DNA of 64,000 nucleotides. Origin: Pantoea sp. Cy-639. Its GTDB lineage: Bacteria > Pseudomonadota > Gammaproteobacteria > Pseudomonadales > Pseudomonadaceae. Where the stretch lies: positions 114,959 to 178,958 of the forward strand of contig NZ_VWXI01000013.1 in assembly GCF_011752525.1 (NCBI RefSeq), in the 5' to 3' direction. The notes under the pieces are model-generated. The model searched no databases. It was not told the origin of the DNA and worked only from the letters and a program-made list of their open reading frames with translations. This document shows positions 35,362-46,761 of this stretch, in pieces (position 1 is the stretch's first letter; each line of letters opens with the position of its first letter). A program made the position numbers and the translations under genes.

Positions 35362-38319
35362 TCACAGGCCTTCGCCGAGGATCCGGTCGATGCTGTCGAC
35401 GAAGAAGTCGACGCTGGCGCGGGTGGTGCACATCGGTGGCTTGATCTTGAGGATGTTCAGGTAGTCGCCGGTCGGCTGCATGAAGATCCCCAGTTCGCGC
35501 AGGCGGTCGCAGAGGATCATGGTCTCCTCGGTCGCCGGTTCCAGCGTCTGGCGGTCGCGCACCAGTTCCAGCCCCAGGTAGAAGCCTGAGCCATGGGCGG
35601 CGCCGGCCAGCGGATGCTTGTCCACCAGCGCTTGCAGGCGTGCCTTGAAGTGGCGGCCGATATCACGGGCGTTGTCCCACAACCCTTCGTCGCGCAACAC
35701 GTCGAGCACCGCCAGGCCGATGCGGCAGCTGACCGGGCTGCCGCCGGCGGAGGAGAAGAAGTAGCCCTGCGCCTCCAGCGCCTCGGCGATCTCGTGGCGG
35801 GTGATCACCGCGCCCAGCGGCTGGCCGTTGCCCATGCCCTTGGCCATGGTGATGATGTCCGGCACCACGCCTTGTTCCTCGAAGCCCCAGAAATGTTCAC
35901 CCAGGCGCCCGTAGCCCACCTGCACCTCGTCGGCGATGCACACGCCGCCGCGTTGGCGCACCTTGGCGTAGGCCTCGCGCAGGTAGCCGGCCGGCAGGGC
36001 GATGCCGCCTGCGTTGCCGTACACCGGCTCGCAGATCATCCCGGCCAGTTGACGACCGCTGGCGTCGAGCTCGGCGAGCTTGGCATCGACGTCGCGCAGG
36101 TAGCCGGCGGCGCTGTCGGCGCCACGGAAGCGGCCGCGGAAGGTGTTCGGCGCTTCCAGCGGATGCACCCAGTCCGGACGGGTTTCCAGGGCCTGAGGAT
36201 TGTCGGCGATGGAGGTGGAGATCGCGTCGGTGGCCACCGACCAGCCGTGGTAGGCCTCGAGCACGCTGAGCAGGTCGCGCCCGCCGCTGTAGGCCCAGGC
36301 CAGGCGGATGGCCAGGTCGTTGGCCTCGGTACCGCTGTTGACCAGGAACACCCGGTCGAATCCGGGGGGCGCCAGGGCCAGCAGGCGCTCGGAGAACTCG
36401 GCGATGGCCGCGTAGTGGAAGCGTGAGTTGGTGTTGACCAGCGACCACTGGCGCGCCGACTCGCTGGCCATGCGCGGGTGGCCGTGGCCGAGCACCGCGA
36501 CGTTGTTGAGCATGTCCAGGTACGAGCGGCCCTGCAGGTCGATCAGGTAGTTGCGCCAGCCACGCTCGATCTGCGGCGGTTGGCTGTAGTAGTGCTTCTG
36601 CGAACGGGCGAAGCTGGCCTCGCGGCGGGCCAGCAGCGCCTGCGCGTCCGGCAGGGGCTCGGCGTCGCAGTCGAAGCCCAGCAGTGCCCGGGGCGAGGGG
36701 CACAAGGCCAGCCAGGCGTCGGCATGGGACGGCCTGGCGAACGAGGGCGGCTGGCACTTGTCGGTCACGCACAGCCGTAGCTCGAGCAAACCGCAGCTGA
36801 CGCCGAGCGACTGGCCTTTTTCCAGGGCCTGGCCGTCCCGCGGTGCCTCTTCCAGGCCGTTCAGCCACAGGCTCCAGTGCGCCGTGCGCAGGTAGCCGCG
36901 GTTGTCGCCGGTACGCAGCCAGACGCCGGCCTGGGGGGCCTGCAGGTGGGTGCCCGGTAGCAGGTTGAGGTGCACGCCAAGGGCGCAGGTGGCGGGCTCG
37001 TCGGGCCGGTCGACGTGGGTCTGGGACAGGCGGTACTGGCCATGCAGGCTGCTGGCCGGAGCCGGTTGCGCCATCAGCGTGCGGGTGTCGAAACCGGGCT
37101 GCTCCCAGTTGCCCGCGTCACAGTGCGGGCTGAGCACGCCCAGGTCGACCCGGGTCACGGCTTGTCCGGCGAGGGTCGGCAGCAATGGCGCGCAATCGCT
37201 GAAGTCCGGGGTGTCCGGCGTCTTGCCGGCGGCCAGCAGGATCGCCGCCTCCATCAGCTCCATCGGTACCGTGCAGGCGGTATCGAAGATTTCCCACTCG
37301 TGGGCGATGTTGTCGAGGATGTACTGATTGGAGGGCGCCACCGCCAGTTGCTGCTGGCTGCTCAGTACCAGCACCGCGGCACGGTTGAGCACCAGTGGCC
37401 ACAGCGCGCGCAGTTCGGCGTCGTCCAGCGGGTTGATGGCCTGGTAGGCAGCGACTGCCGGCAGGATGCGCAGGGGGTCGCCTTGGGCATGATGCAGCAG
37501 GGCCGCGCAGGTCACCGACAGGTCGGCAATGCGCCAGGTGCGGCACAGGTCGCCGAAGTCGATGACCCCCTGCAACTGCCACTGGCGCTCGGCATCGCGG
37601 GCCCAGACGGTGTTGTCGTCGGTAATGTCCAGGTGCACTGCCTGGCTTGGCAGTTGCCTGGCGAGTGGTCGCAGGCGGTCATTGGCCTGGCGGGTGATGC
37701 GCTCGAGCTGCTGGCGTCGCTCGTCTGCGGGAAGCGTGGGCAGCAGGTGCTCGACCAGCGCCTGGGCGTGGCGTGGGTCCCATTGCAGGGTGCGCTCCAG
37801 GCCGGGGTGGTCGAAATCGGCGAGGGCCAGGTCGACCCGGGCGCACAGTGCGCCCAGTTCGGCTACCAGCCGTGGCGACAGATGTTCGAGCCAGGTCAGC
37901 GGCTGGCCTTCCATGTAATCGAGCAGCCTGGCGCGCAGGGGCTGGCGATCCACCTCCAGTGCCAGCAGGGTGGCCTCGCCGCTGCGGCTGGGGTGTACCG
38001 CCGGGGTTGGCAGGCCGTGCTCGCGCAGGTGGGCCAGGGCTGCATGCTGGGCTTGCAGCTCGACTTCGGCATAGTTGCCGTGGCAGACCTTCAGCACGAA
38101 ACGCCCGTGGTCGCTGTCGACTCGATAGTTGAGGTCCTGTTGGCTGCCCAGCGGCTGCACGGTGGCGCTCAGGGCATAGTGCAGTTGCAGCAAGGCCTGG
38201 GCCTGGGGAGCATCGAGCGTAGGGCCAGGCTGGTTGGCGCGCTCGATCAGCAGGGCTGGGCATGCCGAGGCGTGGGGGGCGCAGGCGGGCGAAACGCAAG
38301 GGGCGAGCGGGGAAGGCAT
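35362..38319 (-). CDS. Three-domain kinase/peptidase-like/class III aminotransferase
   Basis: 985 residues from the ATG at 38319. Residues ~40-340 are an aminoglycoside/choline-kinase-like domain (HLDITDDNTVW, GVIDFGDL). A middle region (~430-560) looks like a degraded M23-type lipoyl/peptidase fold. The C-terminal ~430 residues are a class III PLP aminotransferase (NSGTEANDLAIRLA, IADEVQVGYGRLG, PLP-Lys in ITMAKGMGNGQPLG), in the branch with ethanolamine-phosphate phospho-lyase. Likely kinase first and PLP-lyase or transaminase second on an amino alcohol; this is inferred. A LysR gene follows. Confidence 0.82.
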   Translation of the reverse strand: MPSPLAPCVSPACAPHASACPALLIERANQPGPTLDAPQAQALLQLHYALSATVQPLGSQQDLNYRVDSDHGRFVLKVCHGNYAEVELQAQHAALAHLREHGLPTPAVHPSRSGEATLLALEVDRQPLRARLLDYMEGQPLTWLEHLSPRLVAELGALCARVDLALADFDHPGLERTLQWDPRHAQALVEHLLPTLPADERRQQLERITRQANDRLRPLARQLPSQAVHLDITDDNTVWARDAERQWQLQGVIDFGDLCRTWRIADLSVTCAALLHHAQGDPLRILPAVAAYQAINPLDDAELRALWPLVLNRAAVLVLSSQQQLAVAPSNQYILDNIAHEWEIFDTACTVPMELMEAAILLAAGKTPDTPDFSDCAPLLPTLAGQAVTRVDLGVLSPHCDAGNWEQPGFDTRTLMAQPAPASSLHGQYRLSQTHVDRPDEPATCALGVHLNLLPGTHLQAPQAGVWLRTGDNRGYLRTAHWSLWLNGLEEAPRDGQALEKGQSLGVSCGLLELRLCVTDKCQPPSFARPSHADAWLALCPSPRALLGFDCDAEPLPDAQALLARREASFARSQKHYYSQPPQIERGWRNYLIDLQGRSYLDMLNNVAVLGHGHPRMASESARQWSLVNTNSRFHYAAIAEFSERLLALAPPGFDRVFLVNSGTEANDLAIRLAWAYSGGRDLLSVLEAYHGWSVATDAISTSIADNPQALETRPDWVHPLEAPNTFRGRFRGADSAAGYLRDVDAKLAELDASGRQLAGMICEPVYGNAGGIALPAGYLREAYAKVRQRGGVCIADEVQVGYGRLGEHFWGFEEQGVVPDIITMAKGMGNGQPLGAVITRHEIAEALEAQGYFFSSAGGSPVSCRIGLAVLDVLRDEGLWDNARDIGRHFKARLQALVDKHPLAGAAHGSGFYLGLELVRDRQTLEPATEETMILCDRLRELGIFMQPTGDYLNILKIKPPMCTTRASVDFFVDSIDRILGEGL

Positions 38320-38525
38320 GGCGTGCACCGTATTGGCAGGCAGGTGCAGCCACTCTATGTCTGGCCAGGCTGATGACAAAAGACGATGGTCGTCAGTATT
38401 CCTGACAACCGCAAGGCGCAGGCTGGCGCTGAGGCAGGTGTGTCGGGTTCGTCGGGCGCTAGCCGCACCACGCCTTTTATGGATAATGGCGGCGATCTTC
38501 ATCGCACGATGGGCGCAATTAGCAA

Positions 38526-39653
38526 ATGTCTGGGCTGTCAGTGAGAAAATACGACTATATCGACGCGCTTCGCGGCCTGGCCATCGCCCTGGTGGTGCTG
38601 GTGCATGCCTCGCAGCAGGTCAAACCGCTGTCGCAGTGGCTGCAGCAGTTTATGGACGAGGGCGCCCGAGGCGTCCAGCTGTTCTACATTGCCAGTGCCG
38701 TGACCCTGTGCATGTCCTGGGCGGCGCGGCGCGCCACCGACCTGCACCCGGTCCGCGACTTCTACCTGCGTCGGGTGTTCCGCATTGCGCCGATGTTCTA
38801 CCTGGCGATCATCCTGTTCCTGCTGCTCAATGGCACCCATGCCAGCTATTTCGCCCCCAACGGCATCAGTTGGTGGTTCGTGCCGATGACCGCGCTGTTC
38901 CTCCATGGCTTGCACCCCGAGACCATCAACTCGGTGGTGCCGGGCGGCTGGTCGGTGGCGGTGGAGATGACCTTCTACCTGGTGTTCCCACTGCTGATGC
39001 GGGTGCGGCACATGGGCTGGCTGTTGCTGTTGCTGGTGGCCTCGCTGTGGCTGCAGCAGTACAACGCGACGCTCTCGGCGCTGGTCTTCCAGTATGAGGA
39101 GCGGCAGAAGTACCTGATCGACGGTTTCACCTTCTTCAACTTCATCGGCCAGTTCCCGGTGTTCGTGCTCGGGTTGATCACCTACCGCCTGCTGCCGGCG
39201 TGCGCGGCGTTCGGCTGGAAGGGTTGGACGCTGATGGGAGGACTGTTCCTGTTGCTGCTGGTGGAGTTCTGCTACCCGCGCCAGGCATTCGTCGAGCACC
39301 ACGTGGTGGCCGGCGCGCTGTTCGCCCTGTTCACCCTGCTGCTCAGCGCGTATCCCGGCCGCTGGCTGGTGAACCGCGTCACGGTGTGGCTGGGCAAGCT
39401 CAGCTTCAGCATGTACCTGGTGCACATCGCCGTGCTCAAGGTCCTGAGCCTGTGGGGCGTGGGCGCCTGGTTCGGCGACGGCAACCTCAAGAGCCTGTGC
39501 TTCTTCGTGCTGGTTCTGGCGCTCACCGCGGGCCTGTCCTGGCTGACCTACCAGCGTGTCGAGAAGCCCGGTATCGCCCTCGGGCGCCGGCTGATCGAGC
39601 GGCTGGAGAGCACCGCCAGGCCGGCGCCGCAGGGCCAGGAGTCGACCCGATGA
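38526..39653 (+). CDS. Acyltransferase 3 family membrane protein (first of two)
   Basis: 375 residues, about ten transmembrane helices, OafA/YrhL-like. Family signatures: YDYIDALRGLAIALVVLVH with the conserved His, FYLRRVFRIAPMFYL, and VPGGWSVAVEMTFYLVFP. Transfers acyl groups (often acetyl) to sugars or lipids at the inner membrane. Its stop overlaps the next acyltransferase gene by ATGA. Divergent from the aminotransferase gene over about 200 bp. Confidence 0.88.
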   Translation: MSGLSVRKYDYIDALRGLAIALVVLVHASQQVKPLSQWLQQFMDEGARGVQLFYIASAVTLCMSWAARRATDLHPVRDFYLRRVFRIAPMFYLAIILFLLLNGTHASYFAPNGISWWFVPMTALFLHGLHPETINSVVPGGWSVAVEMTFYLVFPLLMRVRHMGWLLLLLVASLWLQQYNATLSALVFQYEERQKYLIDGFTFFNFIGQFPVFVLGLITYRLLPACAAFGWKGWTLMGGLFLLLLVEFCYPRQAFVEHHVVAGALFALFTLLLSAYPGRWLVNRVTVWLGKLSFSMYLVHIAVLKVLSLWGVGAWFGDGNLKSLCFFVLVLALTAGLSWLTYQRVEKPGIALGRRLIERLESTARPAPQGQESTR

Positions 39654-40783
39654 ACGAGGCCGGCCCGCGCCTGAGCCTTGCACAGTCGCGCCAGCTCGAT
39701 TCCCTGCGCGCGCTGTCGGCGTTCGTGGTGCTGCTCGGGCACACCTACCAGACCCTGCTGCTGCCGACCCTGCAGTCCTGGTTCACCGCCGTGGTACTGG
39801 CGGCGCAGATGGCGGTGATGGTGTTCTTCGTGCTCAGTGGCCTGCTGATCGGCAAGTCGGTCAGCAACAACCTGGCACGCCATGGCCGCTTCGACGCCGT
39901 GCGCTATTTCAAGGACCGTGCGTTGCGGCTGTATCCGCCGCTGCTGGCGGCCGTGGCGCTGATGCTCGGCCTCGGGCTGCTGGCGCCCCTGGTGTTTCCA
40001 TCAGGGACCTCGAACTTGCTGGAGATCGCCGGCGCGCAGTTCGTGCGTTCGTCGTTCGTGGTGGCGCCGAACGATGTGCTCGGGGCACTGACCTTCCTCA
40101 ACGGCTTCGTGTACGAAAACCCGTCGAGCAACAGTCCGTTGTGGAGCCTGTCGCTGGAGTTCTGGTACTACGTGGCCGCCGCCGCGTTGTTCGTCTGGCG
40201 TGGCAACCGACTCGGCGCTGTCGCGCTGCTGGCGTTGGTGGCCTATGTGGCCCGCGCCAATCCGCTGTTCTGGCAACTGGCGCCGGTCTGGTTCGCCGGT
40301 TTCGGCCTGGCCTGGCTGCACACCCGCGGGCTGCTGCGCGAGCGCCTGTTCACCTGGCTGTTCGCGGTGATGAGCCTGGCCTTTGCCGGCGCCACGGCCT
40401 ATGCCCTGTATCCCGACTGGTCGGGCAACCAGCTGGCGATGGCCAGGATCGGCCTGTTCCGCCTGGTGTCGGGGCTGTGGTTCGCCTGCTTCCTGGCCTT
40501 GCTGCTTGACGGGCGGGTGCGCTTCGGCACCTGGCTGTACCGCCACGCGGGGTACTCCTACACCCTCTATGTGATCCACTTCCCGATCATGCTGTTCGCC
40601 CTGGGGGTGTTCCAGCCGCGCATTCACGGCGATGCCCAGGCCTCGTGGCTGCTCAGCGCGGCGGTGGTGCTGGTGGCGCTGGTCGTCGCCTGGGCATTGA
40701 GCCGGGTCGTGGAGAACCGGACATTGCTGCGTGCTGGGCTGCGTGTGTTACGCAAGGGAGGGTCGAGCAAGGCCTCGGCCTGA
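39650..40783 (+). CDS. Acyltransferase 3 family membrane protein (second of two)
   Basis: 377 residues from the ATG at 39650, translationally coupled to the first acyltransferase. SRQLDSLRALSAFVVLLGH and FKDRALRLYPPLLAAVAL are the typical motifs; SPLWSLSLEFWYYV matches the catalytic loop. About ten helices. The two proteins differ clearly in sequence, so this is an operon of paralogues rather than a recent tandem copy. Target unknown; possibly O-antigen or exopolysaccharide decoration. Confidence 0.88.
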   Translation: MNEAGPRLSLAQSRQLDSLRALSAFVVLLGHTYQTLLLPTLQSWFTAVVLAAQMAVMVFFVLSGLLIGKSVSNNLARHGRFDAVRYFKDRALRLYPPLLAAVALMLGLGLLAPLVFPSGTSNLLEIAGAQFVRSSFVVAPNDVLGALTFLNGFVYENPSSNSPLWSLSLEFWYYVAAAALFVWRGNRLGAVALLALVAYVARANPLFWQLAPVWFAGFGLAWLHTRGLLRERLFTWLFAVMSLAFAGATAYALYPDWSGNQLAMARIGLFRLVSGLWFACFLALLLDGRVRFGTWLYRHAGYSYTLYVIHFPIMLFALGVFQPRIHGDAQASWLLSAAVVLVALVVAWALSRVVENRTLLRAGLRVLRKGGSSKASA

Positions 40784-41015
40784 TCCGACGCCGTGGGTCG
40801 GTTTCAGGACGCGGCCTGTCGCTTGCACGCAACTGCTGCGTGACAGGGCTGCCATGCTTGCACGATGCCCGCAGGCTGAAGGCGCGAAGACGCACGGCCC
40901 GGGCGAAGAGGGCGACCGGGAGGCCTGCAGCCGTGGCAGGGCCGGATCGCCGCAGCCGAACACCGCCGGATCGGTTCCGTAGCGCGGGCATATCCGGGAG
41001 AGCGAGGTCCGCTGT
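40784..41015. other. Intergenic region upstream of fdsGBAD
   Basis: 232 bases without a gene, containing the promoter region of the formate dehydrogenase operon. No clear sigma-factor boxes could be assigned by eye. Confidence 0.4.
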
Positions 41016-41494
41016 ATGCCTGATGAGTCCGACTACCTGCCCTTGATCCAGCGCGTCCTGCTCCGCGAGCAGCAGACCCCCGGCGCGTTGTTGCCGATCC
41101 TCCACGCCATCCAGGCCGGTATCGGCCATATCCCCGACGTCGCCATCGCCGAGATCGCCCACGCCCTCAATCTCAGCCAGGCCGAGGTGCGCGGGGTGAT
41201 CAGCTTCTATCACGACTTCCGTACCACGCCGCCGGCCCGACATACCTTGCGCCTGTGCCGCGCCGAGTCCTGCCGCAGCCGCGGTGCCGAGGCGCTGGCC
41301 GCGCAATTGCGCGAGCAACTGGGGCTGGATGATCACGGCACCAGCGCCGACGGTGCGTTGAGCCTGCGCCCGGTCTACTGCCTGGGCGCGTGTGCCTGCT
41401 CGCCGGCGCTGGAACTCGATGGCCAGTTGCACGCCCGGGTCACCCCCGAGCGCCTGCGGGCGCTGGTGGCCGGTTGCCGTGAGGAGGCCAAGGC

Positions 41495-41501
<7 letters not shown>
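41016..41501 (+). CDS. fdsG: NAD-dependent formate dehydrogenase gamma subunit
   Basis: 161 residues, NuoE-like thioredoxin-fold [2Fe-2S] subunit of soluble formate dehydrogenase. Cluster ligands: LCRAESCRSRG and VYCLGACACSP. N-terminal helical part with GALLPILHAIQAGIGHIP. It carries electrons between FdsB and FdsA. The next gene starts inside its last codons (7-base overlap), a tight operon. Confidence 0.93.
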
Positions 41502-43044
<1,543 letters not shown>

Positions 43045-43048
<4 letters not shown>

Positions 43049-45930
43049 TCAAGCACTTCGATCCCAACCAGGACATCGACCTGGGTACCCCGGCGCGCGT
43101 CAGCGACGTGCAGGTCAGCCTGGTCATCGACGGTCGCGCCATCAGCGTGCCCGCCGGTACTTCGGTGATGCGCGCCGCGGCCATGCTTGGCACCGCCATC
43201 CCCAAGCTGTGCGCCACCGATAGCCTCGAGGCCTTTGGCTCGTGCCGCCTGTGCATGGTCGAGATCGATGGCATGCGTGGCTACCCGGCCTCCTGCACCA
43301 CGCCGGTCGGCGAAGGCATGGTGGTGCGCACGCAGACGCCGCGCCTGGCCGACCTGCGCCGCAACGTGATGGAACTGTACATCTCCGACCACCCGCTGGA
43401 CTGCCTGACCTGCTCGGCCAACGGCAACTGCGAACTGCAGACCGTCGCCGGCCAGGTCGGCCTGCGTGAGGTGCGCTATGGCTACGACGGCGCCAATCAC
43501 CTGGCCGAGCAGAAGGACGTGTCCAACCCGTATTTCGACTACGACCCCAGCAAATGCATCGTCTGCAACCGCTGCGTGCGGGCCTGCGAGGAGATCCAGG
43601 GCACCTTCGCCCTGACCATCACCGGACGCGGTTTCCAATCGCGGGTGGCGGCGGCCGGCGGCGACGACTTCCTCGATTCCGAATGCGTGTCCTGTGGCGC
43701 CTGCGTGCAGGCCTGTCCGACCGCGACCCTGAGCGAGAAGAGCCTGGTCCGGCTGGGCCAGCCCGAGCGTGCGGTGATCACCACCTGCGCCTACTGCGGT
43801 GTGGGCTGCTCGTTCCGTGCCGAGATGAAGGGCGACCAGTTGGTGCGCATGGTCCCGGACAAGAACGGCGGTGCCAACCACGGCCACGCCTGCGTCAAGG
43901 GCCGCTTCGCCTGGGGCTATGCGACGCATCCGGACCGCATCACCACGCCGATGATCCGCAAGCGCCTGGAAGACCCATGGCAGGAAGTCAGCTGGGACGA
44001 GGCGGTGACCTACGCCGCCAGCGAGCTGCGCCGCATCCAGCTCAAGTACGGACGAGACTCCATCGGTGGCATCACCTCCAGCCGCTGCAGCAACGAAGAG
44101 GCCTACCTGGTGCAGAAGCTGGTGCGCACGGCGTTCGGCAACAACAACGTCGACACCTGCGCGCGGGTCTGCCACTCGCCCACCGGCTACGGTCTCAAGC
44201 AGACCCTGGGCGAGTCGGCCGGGACCCAGAGCTTCGACTCGGTGATGCTGGCCGACGTGATCCTGGTGATCGGCGCCAACCCCACTGACGCCCACCCGGT
44301 GTTCGGCTCGCAGCTCAAGCGCCGCCTGCGCCAGGGCGCGCGGCTGATCGTCATCGACCCGCGGCGCATCGACCTGGTCGACTCGCCCCACGCCCGCGCC
44401 GAGTTGCACCTGCAACTGCGCCCGGGCACCAACGTGGCGATGCTCAATGCCCTGGCCCATGTGATCGTCAGTGAAGGCTTGCTCGACCAGCATTTCATCG
44501 ATGCACGCTGCGAAACCGAGGATTTCGCCCGCTGGCGTGACTTCGTCAGCCTCGCAGAGAATGCCCCGGAAGTGCTCGGCCCGGTGTGCGGCGTGCCCGC
44601 CGAGCAGATCCGCGCCGCCGCACGGCTGTACGCCACGGGCGGCAACGCGGCGATCTACTATGGCCTGGGGGTCACCGAACACAGCCAGGGCAGCACGGCG
44701 GTGATGGGTATCGCCAACCTGGCCATGGCCACCGGCAACATCGGTCGCGAAGGGGTGGGGGTGAACCCGCTGCGCGGGCAGAACAACGTGCAGGGCTCCT
44801 GCGACATGGGCTCGTTCCCCCACGAACTGCCTGGCTACCGGCACATCTCCAACCAGAGCGTGCGAGCCGAGTTCGAGCAGGCCTGGGGCGTGAGCTTGCA
44901 GCCGGATCCTGGGCTGCGCATTCCCAACATGTTCGAGGCTGCGCTGGATGGCAGTTTCAAGGCGCTGTATTGCCAGGGCGAGGACATCGCCCAGAGCGAC
45001 CCCAACACCCAGCACGTCACCGCCGCGTTGCTGGCGATGGAGTGCGTGGTGGTGCAGGACATCTTCCTCAACGAGACGGCCAAGTTCGCCCACGTGTTCC
45101 TGCCGGGCAGCTCGTTCCTCGAGAAGGACGGCACCTTCACCAATGCCGAGCGGCGTATCTCGCGGGTCCGCAAGGTGATGCAGCCGCTGGCCGGCAAGGC
45201 CGACTGGGAGGCCACCGTGGCCCTGGCCAGCGCCTTGGGCTACCCCATGCACTACCGCGACCCGTCCGAAATCATGGATGAGATCGCCCGTCTCACCCCG
45301 AGCTTCCACCGCGTCAGCTACGCCGAGCTCGAGCGCCACGGCAGCCTGCAATGGCCGTGCAACGACGCCGCGCCCGACGGTACGCCGACCATGCACATCG
45401 ACCAGTTCGTGCGCGGCAAGGGGCGCTTCATGCTCACCGGCTACGTGCCCACCGATGAAAAGGTCAATAGCCGCTACCCCTTGCTGCTGACTACCGGGCG
45501 CATTCTCAGCCAGTACAACGTCGGTGCCCAGACCCGGCGTACCGGTAACGTCGCCTGGCACGACGAGGACCGCCTGGAAATCCATCCCAGCGATGCCGAG
45601 AGCCGTGGCATCGGCGAGGGTGACTGGGTGGGCGTGGGCAGCCGCGCCGGCCAGAGCGTGCTGCGTGCCAAGGTCAGCGCACGGGTGGCGCCGGGGGTGG
45701 TGTACACCACCTTCCACTTCCCCGAGTCCGGGGCCAACGTGATCACCACCGACAACTCCGACTGGGCGACCAACTGCCCGGAATACAAGGTGACCGCGGT
45801 GGAGGTGGTGAAGGTGTTCGAGCCTTCGCAATGGCAGAAACGCTACCAGCGCTTCAGCGACGAGCAGCAGCGCCTGCTCCAGCAGCGGCGTCAGGCCGAA
45901 GGTGCCGACAAGGTGGAGGTGCGCCGATGA
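43045..45930 (+). CDS. fdsA: NAD-dependent formate dehydrogenase alpha subunit (catalytic)
   Basis: 961 residues, molybdenum bis-MGD enzyme oxidising formate to CO2. N-terminal NuoG-like domain: [2Fe-2S] CRLCMVE, His-ligated DHPLDCLTCSANGNCELQ, two ferredoxin sites CIVCNRCVRACEE and CVSCGACVQACP. Then CAYCGVGCSF and the Mo-domain with ligand Cys in TCARVCHSPTGYG. The start at 43045 gives MIKHFDPNQDIDLGTPARV; the longer open frame upstream is a shadow of fdsB. Cytoplasmic, no Tat signal. Confidence 0.95.
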
Positions 45931-46133
45931 GCAGCGACAACCTGGTCAAGATGGCCAACCAGATCGCCCATTATTTCGACAGCGAGCCGGATCGAGCCAA
46001 GGCGGTGCAGGGGGTGCGGCAGCACCTGCAGAGTTTCTGGACGCCGGCGATGCGCCAGCAATTGGCGGCCTGGCTCGAGACGCATGCAGGGGAGGGGGAG
46101 CGGCTCGACCCGAAGGTGCGGGAGGCGTTGTAG
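45927..46133 (+). CDS. fdsD: NAD-dependent formate dehydrogenase delta subunit
   Basis: 68 residues, helical, MSSDNLVKMANQIAHYFDSE, typical of FdsD/OdhD small subunits. Coupled to fdsA by ATGA. The chaperone gene fdsC that lies between fdsA and fdsD in several other bacteria is absent here, so sulfuration of the cofactor must be served by an fdhD/fdsC elsewhere. Confidence 0.9.
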   Translation: MSSDNLVKMANQIAHYFDSEPDRAKAVQGVRQHLQSFWTPAMRQQLAAWLETHAGEGERLDPKVREAL

Positions 46134-46140
46134 CCGCCGT

Positions 46141-46155
46141 ACCGGCCTTGCCGGT
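46141..46155. terminator. Small hairpin after fdsD
   Basis: ACCGGC-CTT-GCCGGT directly follows fdsD, between convergent genes. No T-run, REP-like. It may act as a weak bidirectional terminator. Confidence 0.4.
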
Positions 46156-46192
46156 GCCATCCCCGCAGCGCCTGTTTCGCCTGCCAGTTCGG

Positions 46193-46612
46193 TCAAGGGC
46201 ACTGGCAGAAATAGACCAGCTCCGGATCCCCTTCGTCGAGGTGCTCGACAAACCCGCTCTCGACGAATCCCATCCGCGCCAGCAGGTGGCGCATGGGCAA
46301 GTTGGAGCGATTGGTGGAGGTGAACAGTTTTTGCCCCGGGCAATCGGCCTGTATCCATGCCACGAGCCCGGCCGCCAGACCGTTGCGCCGCTGCGCGTCG
46401 GCCACCATGACCATCTCGATGAACGCACAGCCGAAAAAGTGCCGGTGCGTTACCGCATAGGCGACCACCGCGCCCTGCGCCTCGGCCACCAGGCAACGGT
46501 AGTGCCTGAGCCAGTCGCCGATCTGCGCGGCACGCTGCGGATCCGTTCGGGCAACGCTGTCCAGCGCGATCATCGCGCTGCGGTCCTGGGGGCTGGCGGG
46601 GCGGATGGACAT
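46193..46612 (-). CDS. GNAT family N-acetyltransferase
   Basis: 139 residues, one GNAT fold. Acetyl-CoA loop in MVMVADAQRRNGLAAGLV (Q-R-R-N-G-L-A), then LFTSTNRSNLPMRHLLARMG of the C-terminal half. Substrate unknown. Divergent from the ABC transporter gene. Confidence 0.85.
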   Translation of the reverse strand: MSIRPASPQDRSAMIALDSVARTDPQRAAQIGDWLRHYRCLVAEAQGAVVAYAVTHRHFFGCAFIEMVMVADAQRRNGLAAGLVAWIQADCPGQKLFTSTNRSNLPMRHLLARMGFVESGFVEHLDEGDPELVYFCQCP

Positions 46613-46761
46613 GCTCGGTTCCCTTGGAGAGCGACCTGGCGATTATCCATGGGCACAGGTCGCGCGCACAGCCTGTGACCCAGATGAAAAGTCCGTCATC
46701 TTTGCAGGCCTGAGGTAGCGCCGATGCTACGCTCGCGAAACCACCGTTGCGGATATCTACC

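Noticed and set aside
38526..40783. Recent tandem duplication of acyltransferases
   Set aside because: The two proteins share family motifs only and differ along most of their length, so they are old paralogues.
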